Shown here piece after piece: positions 22,481 through 34,019 of a DNA stretch of 64,000 nt; positions within the stretch are counted from its first letter, which is position 1, and each line of letters begins with the position of its first letter. The position numbers were made by a program, and so were the translations under genes. The DNA is from Eriocheir sinensis (Eukaryota; Arthropoda; Malacostraca; Decapoda; Varunidae), in contig NC_066517.1 in NCBI RefSeq assembly GCF_024679095.1, positions 19,142,893-19,206,892 of the forward strand, written 5' to 3'. The notes beneath the pieces are model-generated. The model was not told the DNA's origin. It worked only from the letters and a program-made list of their open reading frames with translations, and did not search any database.

Positions 22481-24596
22481 TTGACCACCACTACCACAAC
22501 TCTTAACCGTTGCAGCCAAACCATGACAAGAATAAGTAACAAAAGTAATACGGCTTAATTACATAATGCAGACACGCTGATCTTTGTCTGCACATTCTTA
22601 ACATTCCTTTCCAGTCCAGTCCAGTGGGGAAGGGGACGGGAGGAGAAGAGGCAAGAAAGGGGAAGGGAAGGGAAGGAAAGGGAAGGGGTTGAAATTAAAG
22701 GTGTGAAGAGAAAAAGGAAGATGAGGAGAATAAAAGAAAAGGGAAAGAGAGAAGAAAGGGAGGATAGAGAAGAAAGGGAGAAGAAAAGAAGAGAGGGGAG
22801 TGAAAACGGGGAAGTAAGGGAAGAAAAGAAAAGAAAAGGGAAAGGAAGAAGAGAGCAAGAAAGTGAAGGAACGGAGGAAGAGGGAAGAGAAAAAATAAGA
22901 CAAGAGGAAGGAAAGGCAGGGTATTGGAGATAAAGGAAGAAATTAAAGAAGAGGGGAGGAGGAGGGGAAGAGATGATAGGACATAAAGGAAAGGAAGGAA
23001 TGGATTGGACGGGAAGGGTTCTGTTCAAAACATTTACAAGAAAACATGAATTACGTATAGAGGCTTCCACGTATCTCTTATAACTCGAATCCCCTTCCAA
23101 GCCGTCCTGATCATTTTCGAAGACTCAGTGTGAAAAGTGCAAGAAGTCAGTTTAAAAAAAAAAGGTGTATGAAATGTGTTGAATTTTATCACGTGTTTTC
23201 TGTTTTTGTGTGTTTGTAAATATTAAATGTAGGTGCCAAGGTTAAAGAGGGAAATTAAACGGAAGAAGAGAGAAAAAGGAAGGGGGGAAAGAGAAAAAGT
23301 ATAGGAGGAAAGTATATAGTAAGAGAAGGGAGGAGGAGAGTAGAGAAGAGAAAGGATAACACTACAACTGCTCTTACTCTTAAACTCTCCAGCAACTCCG
23401 CATATTCATATTAACTAACATACATTGAGTCATGATAACGTGTAGATCATAACGCATCGTGACTGGTTAGTGAAACACGCGTCATACTTCTGCTTTTATT
23501 AATCTTCCCAGGGAGTTATTTCAAGGGTCCTTCGCTAAAACTAGTCAGCGTGTGGTTCAGCAAACATGAGAAAGCAACACCATGAAAAAATGATAGGTGG
23601 GATTAATTATTTTCTAGTGTACAGGTAAATACTAATCACTACCTTGCCAGTTACGACAGGTGGTGATGAGATTTGATAAGAATAGTAATGCACGATGAGA
23701 AGGTTTTTACTCATTCCGGGAGAAGTTTACAAGTGTTGGGTCACTATAAAAATGATGTGTGATTAATTATTTTCAAGTGTACAGGTAAAGTCTAATCACT
23801 TCCTTGCCAATTACGACAGATGGTGATGAAATTTGATAAAAATAGTAATGCAGAATGAGAAGGTTTTTAGTCTTTTTTTACTCATTGCGGGAGAAGTTTA
23901 TAAGTGTTGGGTCACTGTAAACACAATTGCCTGATAAACATTAGTAATCAATTAATCGTTTACGTCACCACTGAACACTACCTTGCCACCGATGACAGCT
24001 GGCGATGATACTAAAAAAGACAATTTACACTAGAAGGTGCTGCTGAATTTGGGAACAGTAAAAGGAAGTTTGTCACGCTAAACGCTTTTGATTTGTTATA
24101 GTTCAGTAACAAATTCATTTTTTTTTCTCAGTATTCACGTAAATGTGTCATCGTTCAAAATTTACAAGAACAGTAATGTACAATGAGGTTTTATTGTGCG
24201 TGTTATTCTTTTACTTTTCCCTGGTCATTCTCAGCACAATTACACTCGAATTGTATGGCTCAGTGAGTACAGTGTAGTGCATCGCCAGAATGGCCAGAGT
24301 GACAGCCCCTTCACTGCTTTGCGAGACTCAAGTTGAGGCCTGATGTTTATATAGTCCAGCTATACAGACACTCAGAGGGCTTCCTATATTCTGTTCACGT
24401 TAACTTGGCAAACAAACCCCTCCCGCTTCCTTGGCGAGCGTATATCGTTGGCCACTCAGCAAGCAAAGCACGCCCCCTGCCCGCTCGAGCCGCATGTGAT
24501 TGGTGGGGGATTGGAACAAGCATCATGTTTCTGTTTCCATTGATCTCGTCAGACTGTTCATTCAGTGGCTCATCGTCAAAACTAGTCACCGCACAC

Positions 24597-24729
24597 TAAG
24601 TTGGTCCAGAAACCCCGCCCCCTCCCTCACCCTCCCTCCATAGTAATATTGACTTCTAACTCCAAGCTCCTTTCATTCAGTCAGACTCCCAAAGCTTTGG
24701 AAGAGGGCGGGGGTTTTGGACCAACTATA
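24597..24729. mobile_element. Small MITE with GC-rich inverted ends, unit 2
   Basis: Duplicate of the element at 14326-14458 with the same terminal inverted repeats. Confidence 0.65.
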
Positions 24730-24869
24730 GTCAGAGTGTGGTTTCGCAAACTTGAAAAAGCAGTACCGTAACAATAAGTATAATCAATAATTTCAGTAAA
24801 TAGATAGATAATAAACGCTACTTAGCTGATGTGGGCGGAGCTTATTCTCGGTGTTAACGTGAACAGAGG

Positions 24870-25005
24870 AAGCAGGTGAAGGTTACTCATCAGGTCGTCT
24901 GTGTACAAGACAACCCAGAGTGGAGGAGTCGAAGGGGACGCTCACAAAGCCAGTGGAAAGCAAGTCCATCGATCCTGCCGAGACTTGATCACAGAGGGCG
25001 CGTAA
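24870..25005 (+). mobile_element. LINE C-terminal fragment, unit 2
   Basis: Duplicate of 14600-14735, with small differences after the DNPEWRSRRGRSQ segment. Confidence 0.65.
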
Positions 25006-25781
25006 TTGTGCAAATTATGATGATGATGATGATGATGACTTAACAATCACGATGAGTCTAGAAAAGGTTGTTCACCCGTGTCATTCATGCATCGTTGTGG
25101 GCTAGTATCTACATGGCTTGGTGGGAAATCACAGCTTTTAGTTCCTGTGATGACTAATTATTATCTGTTGAGAGTTGTTATGGCGGCTAATTACAATATG
25201 TGCAGTTATCTTGAAGGTTAAATTGTTAAGTACAGTTTTTATAGGTTATTGGTTAAATGGTTAAGTACAGTTTTTATACATATTTACTGGTAATTATATA
25301 ATTGGAATAAGCTTCTTCCTCATTCATTTTTATGGGATGTTCCTTGCTTCCATCCGTCCTGAGATATGTGAGTGGTGGTCGTTTGATGCATTATCGATGA
25401 CTGGTGACTACTGCAAGGCGACGAAGGGAGGGTCAGAGTTGTCCCTATTTTGACGCATACACAGCACAAGAGTCAAGATTTTCCTTATATTTACCACTTA
25501 TTTCTTTCAATCCTGGTCATCAGCGCCTCTTCCTTCCTTTTCTCTTCTTCCCTGCGTCTCCTCTTCTTCCTCTCTCCTCATGTTCCCCTTCGTGTGTCTC
25601 CCTTGGATTCCTCAGAGCAATAAAAGTCCGTTCTTTGATGAATATCCTAATAAAGTACCCTATTGACTCTCCCATATCCAGGAGGAAACCTGATTTTCAG
25701 CTTTTTATCATGCTTGGGTACAATGTGCGAGTGAATTTTGTCCTTTTATGAGACCTTGACCAGGGCAGCTTATTAGGTCGT

Positions 25782-27083
25782 TCAGTCGTCGTCGTCGTCA
25801 TCGCTGAGGAGCAAATCAATGACCTTATCGAAGTCGTCTTTGCGTCCGTTCTTTATCCATCCCAGAAAGTTCTCGCGTTTTTCGTTCTTGCGGGCCTGAG
25901 GGTCTCGCAGGTCTTTCTTGAGGTTCTCTTTCTTATTCTTCAGTTTCTTCTTCGTCTCCTCCGCTTTATTCCTCAGCTCCTCCCTCTCCCTCTCCTCCTC
26001 CTCCTCCCTTTGTCTCTCCAGTTCCTCTTCCCTTTCTCGTTTCTCTCTCAATTCTTGTTCTCTCTGTTCCTTGGTCATTTTCTTCTTCTGTTTCTTTTCC
26101 TGTCTCTCTATCTGTCTTTTTTCTTTCTTCGCGCGTTCTGCTGCCTCCTTTTCCTTTCTCAGTCTCTCCTGCTCCTCCGCCTCCTTTCGCTTTTTCTCCT
26201 CCTCCTTTCGCTTTTTCTCCTCCTCCTCCCTGCGTCTCTTTTCCTCTCTCTCCTTCCGTTCTTGTTCTTCTCTGTCTCTTTTCTCTTTCGCTTCACGTTC
26301 TAATTTTTCTCTCTCCTCTCTCGCCTCCTTCGCCTTTTTCTCCTCCTCTTGTTGTTTCCTTAATTCTTCGCGTTCTTTTCTTTTCTTCTCTTTTCGTTCC
26401 TTCTTCTCCCTTGCTATCCTGTCTCTCTCTTCCTTTTCCTTTCTCTCCCTTTCCTCTTTCTCCTTCCTTGCTTTCTCTTCCTCAATCCGTTGCAGTCTCT
26501 CCCTCTCCTCCCTGTCTCTCTTCTCCTTTGCTTCCTTCTCTTGCCTTAATCTCTCTTCCTCCGCTTCCTTCCTCCTTCTCTCCTCCTCTTCCTTCCTTTT
26601 CTTCTCCTCTTCTTTTCTCCTTCTCTCCTCCTCTTCCTTCCTTTTCTTCTCCTCTTCTCTTCTCCTCCTCTCCTCCTCTTCCTTCCTTTTCTTCTCCTCT
26701 TCTCTTCTCCTCCTCTCCTCCTCTTCCTTCCTCCTTTTCTCTTCCTCTTCCTTCCTCCTCCTTTTCTCTTCCTCTTCCTTCCTCCTCCTATCCTCTTCCT
26801 CTTTCCGCCTCCTCTCCTCTTCTTTCCTCCGTCTTTCCTCCTCCTCCTTTCTTCTCCTCTCCTCTTCCTCTTTTCTCCTCCTCTCCTCCTCTTCTCTCCG
26901 TCTCCTTTCCTCCTCTTCCTTCCGTCGCTTCTCCTCCTCCTCCTTTCTCCTCCGCTCCTCCTCTTCCTCCTGGCGTTTCTTCTCAGCGGCCTCCTTCGCA
27001 AGCTTCTTTTCGTCCGGTATAACCCCTTGTCGCCTTAGTCTGATGTATTCGGCAGCCGTGAGTCGCTTCTGAGGGACCGACAT
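25782..27083 (-). CDS. ER/K single-alpha-helix family protein, paralogue B (433 aa)
   Basis: Duplicate of paralogue A with the same single coding exon, N-terminal TAAEYIRLRRQG motif, E4(R/K)4 helix and C-terminal NFLGWIKNGRKDDFDK block. Visible differences include T to I in KRQ(T/I)ERQ, K to N in LK(K/N)KKEN, D to E in KR(D/E)NFLGW, some K/R swaps in the rod, and one extra D in the acidic tail from a GAC triplet gain. The frame is intact and most changes are conservative, which suggests both copies are still under constraint or that the duplication is recent. The acceptor-like tttacccag 31 nt before the ATG is kept. Its role is unknown, as for A. Confidence 0.85.
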   Translation of the reverse strand: MSVPQKRLTAAEYIRLRRQGVIPDEKKLAKEAAEKKRQEEEEERRRKEEEEKRRKEEEERRRREEEERRRKEEEERRRKEEEERRRKEEERRRKEEEDRRRKEEEEKRRRKEEEEKRRKEEEERRRREEEKKRKEEEERRRREEEKKRKEEEERRRKEEEKKRKEEEERRRKEAEEERLRQEKEAKEKRDREERERLQRIEEEKARKEKEERERKEKEERDRIAREKKERKEKKRKEREELRKQQEEEKKAKEAREEREKLEREAKEKRDREEQERKEREEKRRREEEEKKRKEEEKKRKEAEEQERLRKEKEAAERAKKEKRQIERQEKKQKKKMTKEQREQELREKREREEELERQREEEEEREREELRNKAEETKKKLKNKKENLKKDLRDPQARKNEKRENFLGWIKNGRKDDFDKVIDLLLSDDDDDD

Positions 27084-27114
27084 GGCTGGAGGTTGTCGGC
27101 GTCGGATTCAGCGT
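27084..27114 (-). promoter_or_regulatory. Splice acceptor and 5' UTR segment of paralogue B
   Basis: Same arrangement as for paralogue A: a CT-rich tract, tttacccag, then ACGCTGAATCC and cagccATG on the minus strand. Confidence 0.55.
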
Positions 27115-27189
27115 CTGGGTAAAAGAGAGAGAGAGAAAGAGAGAGGGAGATGTTAAGTTAAGGATTGATTATAATTATTGGGAGTCGTA

Positions 27190-27745
27190 GTTTTGATATG
27201 TGGTTTAGGGACGTTAGAGTTTCAGTTTATCTTTGTTTAGGAGGGTTTTTTTTATGAAGGAGGAAGGAAGAGTAAGAGATAGGACAGGAAAAGGAAAGGC
27301 AAAGAATAGGAGAGAAAAGAAAAAAATGAGGAGTTATGCTTTAGGGAAGTTATAGGGATTAAATATTGCTTTGTTTTTGTTTTTGATGAAAGAGGATTGA
27401 CGAGATAAATTCATGGACAGCGATATTAGGTGGGGTTAGATACACGGGAGCTTAGGGTCAAAGGAGCTGCTATGTTCTTAAGAGTAAAGGACAACAGAGG
27501 AAGAGGAGGAAGAGAATAGGAGGGAAAAAGGAAGAGAGAGGAAGACTTGTGGTTTTCAAAGATTTGTGATTTAGGTTCAATATTGCTTTCTTTTGGTGTT
27601 TTTTATGATGGAGGAAGGAAGAGTAAGGGATAAAAAAGGAAAAGGGGAAGAAAATACGAGAGATAAAGGAAGAAAGAAAATGAGTTGTAGCTTTGATGAT
27701 TTGTGGTTTAGGGAAGTTAAAAGAGTTTGATATTGCTTCCTTTTT
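27190..27745. repeat. 5' array of paralogue B, units of about 137 bp
   Basis: Duplicate of the array at 16925-17480, with the same tgtggtttaggg-type anchors. Confidence 0.7.
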
Positions 27746-28319
27746 TTTTAATAGGATCGTAGGAAGGAAGGAAGAGGAAGCGAGAAGAAGAAAGGAAGAG
27801 GAGAGGAAAATAAAGAAAGAGAAGGAGAAAAGGAGGTATAGGAAACGGAGGAGAGATTAAGGCGAGAGACTGAAGCAAAGGAAAAGAGAGACTGAGAGGA
27901 AAAGAGAGACTGAAAGGAAAAGAGAGACTGAACGGAAAAGAAGAGACTGAAACGAAGAAGAAGAGAAAGCAAGTTAGAGACAGGACACTATTTTTTTTCT
28001 GTCTTGTAATCGAAGTTAAAAATAGAAGCGTGTGAGTGAAATTTTCGGGGTTCAGTACAAAGAGAAAGAGACCGAGAACAGAGTAGAAAGAATGAGAGAA
28101 AAACAAACAATTAAAGATCATTCAATTTAAAGAAAGCGTTGGTGTAAGACGAACTTGCAGTAAAAAAAATTAAAAATAAATAGGAAGATAAAAACTGAGG
28201 TGACACACTTGCTTGCATATTTGTTTTTTTGTTACCCGTATTGCTTTTTTTTTTTTTTGTTTTGTTTTGTTTTGTGATGTGCAACCGTAACCATGGAAGA
28301 GGATGCCGCACCGTGCCAG

Positions 28320-28734
28320 CCACCATCACCATCACCATCACCATCACCACCATCATCACCATCAGTACCGTCATCACCATTATCATCACTTATCAACACC
28401 ACCATTATCTTCACCACCACCACCACCTCCATTATAATCATCATCATCATTATCACCATTACCATCACCATCAATACCACCACCATCATCATCACCATCA
28501 GTACCGTCATCACCCTTGTCATCACTTAACACCACCATTATCTTCACCACCACCTCCATTATAATCATCATCTTCATCATTACTATCACCATCAACACCA
28601 CCACCATCATCATCACCACCATCATCACCTCCATCATCATCATCATAGTCCCATAGAGTTCAACAGAGTGTGACAGACATTTTTCCATCACCTTCCCTAT
28701 CATTGCATCTTTCGTGTCAGGCGTTACTATCACT

Positions 28735-28771
<37 letters not shown>

Positions 28772-28908
28772 ACCACACTTCATCACAATCACAGTCCCTC
28801 ACTTCCACTCACTATCATTACCATCACCACCACCGTCATTTTCAACCCACAAGATTATTACAGTATCACGATCGTTATATTCCCACAATGTTTATAACCA
28901 TCATCATT

Positions 28909-28956
<48 letters not shown>

Positions 28957-28970
28957 ACACACAGGCTATT
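28320..28970 (+). repeat. (CAT/CAC)n block and (CA)n, unit 2
   Basis: Counterpart of 18040-18668 with altered tract lengths. The CA tract is at about 28911-28964. Confidence 0.9.
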
Positions 28971-30106
28971 GGTTGTCATGATAGTTGTTTGAATCCACCT
29001 CACCTGCTTACCTACCTGAGTGAGAGCCTCCAGTCACGCATCTCCTTTAAGCACCTCTCTGTCACGCCTCACCTGTCACACCTCCTCTGCCTCTACCTTT
29101 CTTTATTATCTGTCACGTCTCTACTACCTTCACCTTTCTTTGCTTGGAAGATAGTTCACCTGCCCTGCCTATCTACCTTTTGTTTACGAGCTAGAGTAAT
29201 ATCACACCTCTTCCATCTTCACCTTTCTTTACGTGGGAGATAATTAACCTGCCCTGCCTATCTACTCACCTTGTTTTCATTTTGTAGAGGAGAGAGATTA
29301 AGAGTAATACCACAGCTCTACTATCTTTTCTTTCTTTTTCCTCCATCTTTCTTCTTTAGGATGTAATTAACCTTGCTTGGCTATATCTTTTTTTGTTTTG
29401 TAGAGGAGAGCAATCAAGAGTAGTGTCAGACCCTACCACCTCTTCTTCCTTTTCTTTTCTTTCTTCTTAGTATATAATTAACGTGTCCTCTCTATCTACC
29501 TTTTGTTTGTAGAGGAGAGGGATCAAGAGGAGTACCACAGCTCTACCACCTCTTCTTCCTTTTCGTTTCTTTCTTCTTAGTATATAATTAACGTGTCCTC
29601 TCTATCTACCTTTTGTTTGTAGAGGAGAGGGATCAAGAGGAGTACCACAGCTCTACCACCTCTTCTTCCTTTTCGTTTCTTTCTTCTTAGTATATAATTA
29701 ACGTGTCCTCTCTATCTACCTTTTGTTTGTAGAGGAGGGGGATCAAGAGGAGTACCACAGCTCCACCACCTCTTCTGCCTGTTCTTTTTTTTCTTCTTCT
29801 CAGTATATAATTAACGTGTCCTGTCTATCTAAGGAAAAGCATCAATTCAAGAGTAATATCACATCTCTACCACCTCTTCTCTCTTTAATTAGGAGGTAAT
29901 TAACTAGTCCCTCTACCTACCTAGCGCTTTTTGGTGTTGTTTGTTTACGGTAAAGGAGAGAGATCAAAGTTAATATCATCCTTTTAGTATAAAGAAAAAC
30001 GGAAGATATTGTTTTGTCTTCTACTTTAAATGATTAATGAAGCAGACGTTGCACTTAGGGGTATAAATAGCCTGTCCCTCTGTCTACTTACCTACCTTTT
30101 TGTTTA

Positions 30107-30107
30107 C

Positions 30108-30156
<49 letters not shown>
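30107..30156 (+). repeat. (GA)n microsatellite, unit 2
   Basis: GA tract of about 46 bp. The corresponding tract in unit 1 (19589-19615) is shorter. Confidence 0.9.
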
Positions 30157-30158
<2 letters not shown>

Positions 30159-30741
30159 AAGGCAACACGCTTCTCCGGTAAAGAAAAACGGAAGATTCCA
30201 TTCATTCTTTTTGCGTCTTCTTCCTGTATGATTAATGGGCCGGACGTTGCCCCTGTCCACCTGCCTCGTTAGTGCGTGCGGCTCCCTTTTCCTCCCTTGT
30301 TTTATCGGGATGATCAAATACCTATCAAACCTACGCTGCCCTTTCCCTTCTTTTATATAAGGTAATTAGTCTGACTTTCATACCTGCACCTGTGTTTAGT
30401 TAGCTTATTTCTGTGGCCACACCTTTTTTTTTCTTTTTCGGAGGTTAATTCAGTTTTCACACCTGCTCCGTCACTTCTTTTCTTCTACTTGAGATATTCA
30501 ATTTGATCCCTCGTTTTCTTATAGCTCTGTTCAGTCAGTTTATTTCTGTGACCATACTTTTTTGGAGGGAGGCTCTTTCAATTTTCACACCTGCTCCGTC
30601 ACTTCTTTTCTTCTACTTGAGATATTAAATTTGATCCTTCGTTTTCATACAGGTTTGTTAAGTCAGTTTATTTCTGTGACCATACTTTTTTTAATTTTTC
30701 GGAGGCTATTTCAATTTTCACACCTGCACTGCCTCCTCTCT

Positions 30742-30820
30742 TTTTTTATATACTTCAAAGGATGCGGCTCAAGGGAAACAAAAAGAGTACAAAAAAGCCC
30801 GCTACTCGCCGCTCTTTAAT
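30742..30820 (-). mobile_element. Family D repeat, copy 4 (duplicate of copy 3)
   Basis: Same position within unit 2 as 20457-20536 in unit 1. Confidence 0.6.
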
Positions 30821-31972
30821 CTAAGGTCCTTAAGTTGACCTTCATCCTACCTGTTAATGTCTTTAGTTACATTTTTCCTCTAATTATACTTGCTTTTTTT
30901 TTCTTTTTCGGAGCCTAATTCAGTTTTCACACCTGTACTGCCTCTTCTTCTCTTTTATCTAAGGTAATTAAGTTGACCTTCATCCTCTTTGTTCACCTCT
31001 TTAGTTAGCCTTTTCCTTTAATTTTACTTGTTTTTTTTTTTCTTTTTTCGGAGCATAATTCAGTTTTCACACCTGTCTGCTTCTTCTCTTTTATGTAAGG
31101 TAATTAAGTTGACCTTCATCCTACCTGTTCACGTCTTTGGTTAGCTTTTTCTCTAATTATACTTCCTTTTCATTTCTTTTTTTCGGAGCGTAAGTTAGTT
31201 TTCTCTCCTGCACTGCCTTTTCTCTTTTATCTAAGGTAATTAAACTGATCTTCCTACCTGTACCTGTTTTTAATTACGTAGCATATTCCTGTGATTTTTT
31301 TTTTCTTTTTCATATCAGAAGACTGATTTAATTTTCATATGTGCACTCCCTCTTGCGTTTTTTCCTTCAGGATAATTATTGCGACCTACATCGTACCTGT
31401 ACCTTTGTTTTGTTAGTTTATTCCTGACTATAATTTTTGACGTGGAAGGTTAATTTGCTCGTTATGCCCACTGACTCGTTTTCTTTAATAGATGATCATT
31501 AATTAATTTGATATCCCTCCCTCCCTCCTGTGTTCACCTGTTTTGATCCTGTTGCTATTGCCTTTTCCCTCTTTTACTTTTATAATATAGGATCTTTAAT
31601 TAACCTGACCTTCCTCCTGCCTACCTGTGTTCACCTGCTTTGTGCCTAAATCTATGCTATTTTTTCCTGTACTTGCCGTATAGATTCGTGAAAGTGGTTT
31701 TTAGAATGATTTTTTGGAAGGGTGATTTCAGGGGGTCGACTGTTCCGAAAGATTTTTTTTTTTTTTTTTTTTTGTCATCTACTTAATTAATTAATTGATT
31801 AATGAACCAGACGCTGCACTTAGGGGTATAATTAGCCTGTCCCTCTGCCTACTTTCCAACCTTTTTGTTTACGACAGAGAGAGAGAGAGAGAGAGAGTAT
31901 AGGCAACACGCTTCTCCTGTAAAGAAAAACGGAAGATTCCATTCATTCTTTTTGCGTCTTCTACCTGTATAA

Positions 31973-32312
31973 TTAATGGGTAGGCGGTGGATGAGTGGTT
32001 AGCGTGCTGGGCTCACATTCACCACGCCATGGACAATGTCGGTTCGAATCCCCACGCTACCATCTGGGATTTTTCAGTCACCGCCGAGTGGCCTAAGACT
32101 ACCCACATGCTGTCCAGAAGACCACCCATCAACCCGGACTCTAGAAGAAACCGTCCAGTGAATCAAGAATGAGTTCCGGGGAAAAGCATAAGCCAAGCAT
32201 AACTGGCTCCACTATAAAAACTGCCTGCGCCTTGACGGGCTTGGGCCGACCATCTGGGCCCTGAAGAAAGCCTACCGGCGCTATAGACAGGGATGTAAAA
32301 AAAAAAAAAAGC
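31973..32312 (+). mobile_element. Full-length tRNA-derived SINE (family S)
   Basis: Head with A-box-like tggatgagtggttagcg and B-box-like ggttcgaatcc. The body has ttttcagtcaccgccgagtgg and atgagttccgggg, then a tail with gggccgaccatctgggccct and aagcctaccggcgctat, ending in a run of A. The unit 2 duplication edge falls inside the head. Partial relatives are at 51320, 54647, 60799 and 61710. Confidence 0.85.
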
Positions 32313-32439
32313 TACTTACGTTACTGTGACAAAAGGGGCTCTTCTATTCTAAGGTTAACATTCATTCCTCAATCGAACACCTGATTTTTTTTTGGGGGGG
32401 GGAGATGGTTGACTTTTATATAATAACTTTATATTGATG

Positions 32440-32905
32440 CTACCATATATCTCATAAAGCTACCCCTCATAAAACTAATAAAACTCATAAATCTACCCCT
32501 CATAAAACTCATAAAACATATAACACAAAAAACTCATAAAACATAAAACTCATAAAACATAAAACTCATAAAACTCATAAATCTCATAAAACTACCCCTC
32601 ATAAACCTCATAAAACTCATAAAACTACCCCTCATAAACCTCATAAAGCTCATAAAACTTAAAACTCATAAAACTCACAAAACTCATAAAACTACCCCTC
32701 ATAAACCTCATAAAACTACCCCTCATAAACCTCATAAAGCTCATAAAACTTAAAACTCATAAAACTCACAAAACTCATAAAACTACCCCTCATAAACCTC
32801 ATAAAACTCATAAAACTACCACTCATAAACCTCATAAAACTACCACTCATAAAACTCATGAAACAACCCCTCATAAACCTCATAAAACTCATAAAAATAC
32901 CCATG
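32440..32905 (+). repeat. Minisatellite of CTCATAAAACTACCCC-type units
   Basis: About 460 bp of interleaved cctcataaa, ctcataaaact and accc units. The unit matches the ggtcataaaactacccctgg segment inside family M MITEs, and MITE sequence resumes directly after the array. The MRFMSF-like minus-strand frame is an artefact. Confidence 0.85.
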
Positions 32906-32985
32906 GAAGTGACCAGAACTCCTACGAAAGCCTTGGCAAATGCGTGTGCCTGGGCGCCGAAATGTATAAGAATATTGCATTAAGT
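32905..32985 (+). mobile_element. 3' remnant of a family M MITE
   Basis: actcctacgaaagccttggc followed by gggcgccgaaatgtataaga matches the 3' half of the MITE at 59466-59700. The 5' half has been replaced by the minisatellite. Confidence 0.75.
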
Positions 32986-33224
32986 CTCTTCCTCAGACGA
33001 TAAAATGGTTGGAGGCGGGTCGAGTTTCACATGAGATCAACATCTTCACGAGTTTATATTTACTTTTATTTATTTTCAGTCTTTTGTGGGATTTTTTAAC
33101 CTGTCATTTCACTCACCTGCGTGTGTTGAGTTAGTTTTTTGTTTTGTTTGGAAGGGGGAAGGGGCTCTCACGTCTGTACTAGTCAATATTTTTTTCACTA
33201 ATCAATGTGACCTTCTACGTGTAT

Positions 33225-33565
33225 AAATACCTGCCTTCCTACCTACCTACCCACCTACCTACATGCCTACCTACCTACATGCCTACATATCAACCTGCCT
33301 TCAAACCTAACCTAACCTAGCTTAACCTACCTACATGCCTCACAGCCAACCTACCTACCTACCTACCTACCTATCTATCTACCTAACTACTTACCAACCA
33401 ACCAACCTACATGTACCTAACCAGTCTATCTACCTTCCTACCTACCAGCCAACCAACCAGCCTAACCTATCTACCTACCTACCTACTTACTTACCAACCA
33501 ACCAAACTAACCTATCTACCAACCTACCTACCTACCAACCTTACCTAACCTAACCTAACCTTGCT
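33225..33565 (+). repeat. (ACCT)n-like array with short CCTAA runs
   Basis: Mostly CTAC/CTAA tetra- and pentanucleotides. Short runs of CCTAA (complement TTAGG, the common arthropod telomere unit) occur at about 33308-33325 and 33543-33561, with four units at most. Confidence 0.8.
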
Positions 33566-33615
33566 TAACCTACCTGGCTGCTCGTGTGTAGATGATCTTT
33601 GTTTCTTCATCAAAA

Positions 33616-33772
33616 TCTTTTCTATTTCTGCTCTAAAATAAATCCCTCCTACTTACAATATGCTGAGGACTTAATTAATATCCTAACCAACACTTTTCTA
33701 TTTCTGTTCTAAAATAAATCCCTCCAACTTACAATATGCTGAGAACTTAATTAATATCCTAACCAACACTTT
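33616..33772 (+). repeat. Tandem direct repeat, two units of about 77 bp
   Basis: ttctatttctgctctaaaat and aatatcctaaccaacacttt each occur twice with few differences. Confidence 0.85.
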
Positions 33773-34019
33773 CATCTTACCTGCTAATTGACTGGAGGTT
33801 CAGGTGAGCTAGGAGGAAAACTCGTAAGCAAAAGAAAAAAAAATATCGTTCTCACAGGTATTCCCTTTTGATTACTGTATCCTGAAAGCTTAATTAACAC
33901 GTGCTTAATTATATCTCACCTGAGCGGAGGAAACTTCAGGTAACGAGGGAGGGAAGGTACGCAGGTGAGGGTGCACAGGTGAAGCGTGAGAGTAGACTGT
34001 CAGGTGAGTCGAGAAATAG

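Larger units (their letters stand above)
28990..31640. repeat. Degenerate tandem arrays, unit 2
   Basis: Counterpart of 18690-21350. Here a unit of about 118 bp with cttagtatataattaacgtg is present in several near-identical copies at about 29465-29810, while the 128-bp ttttcacacctgctccgtca block has fewer copies than in unit 1. Confidence 0.8.
21735..32057 (+). repeat. Segmental duplication, unit 2 (about 10.32 kb)
   Basis: Colinear copy of 11462-21734 beginning gccttagactaattagtgca and ending in the SINE head at ccccacgc. It differs from unit 1 mainly by repeat-number changes: extra copies of the roughly 118-bp block at 29470-29800, fewer 128-bp units near 30440-30690, and different trinucleotide lengths. 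There are scattered substitutions. Confidence 0.95.
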
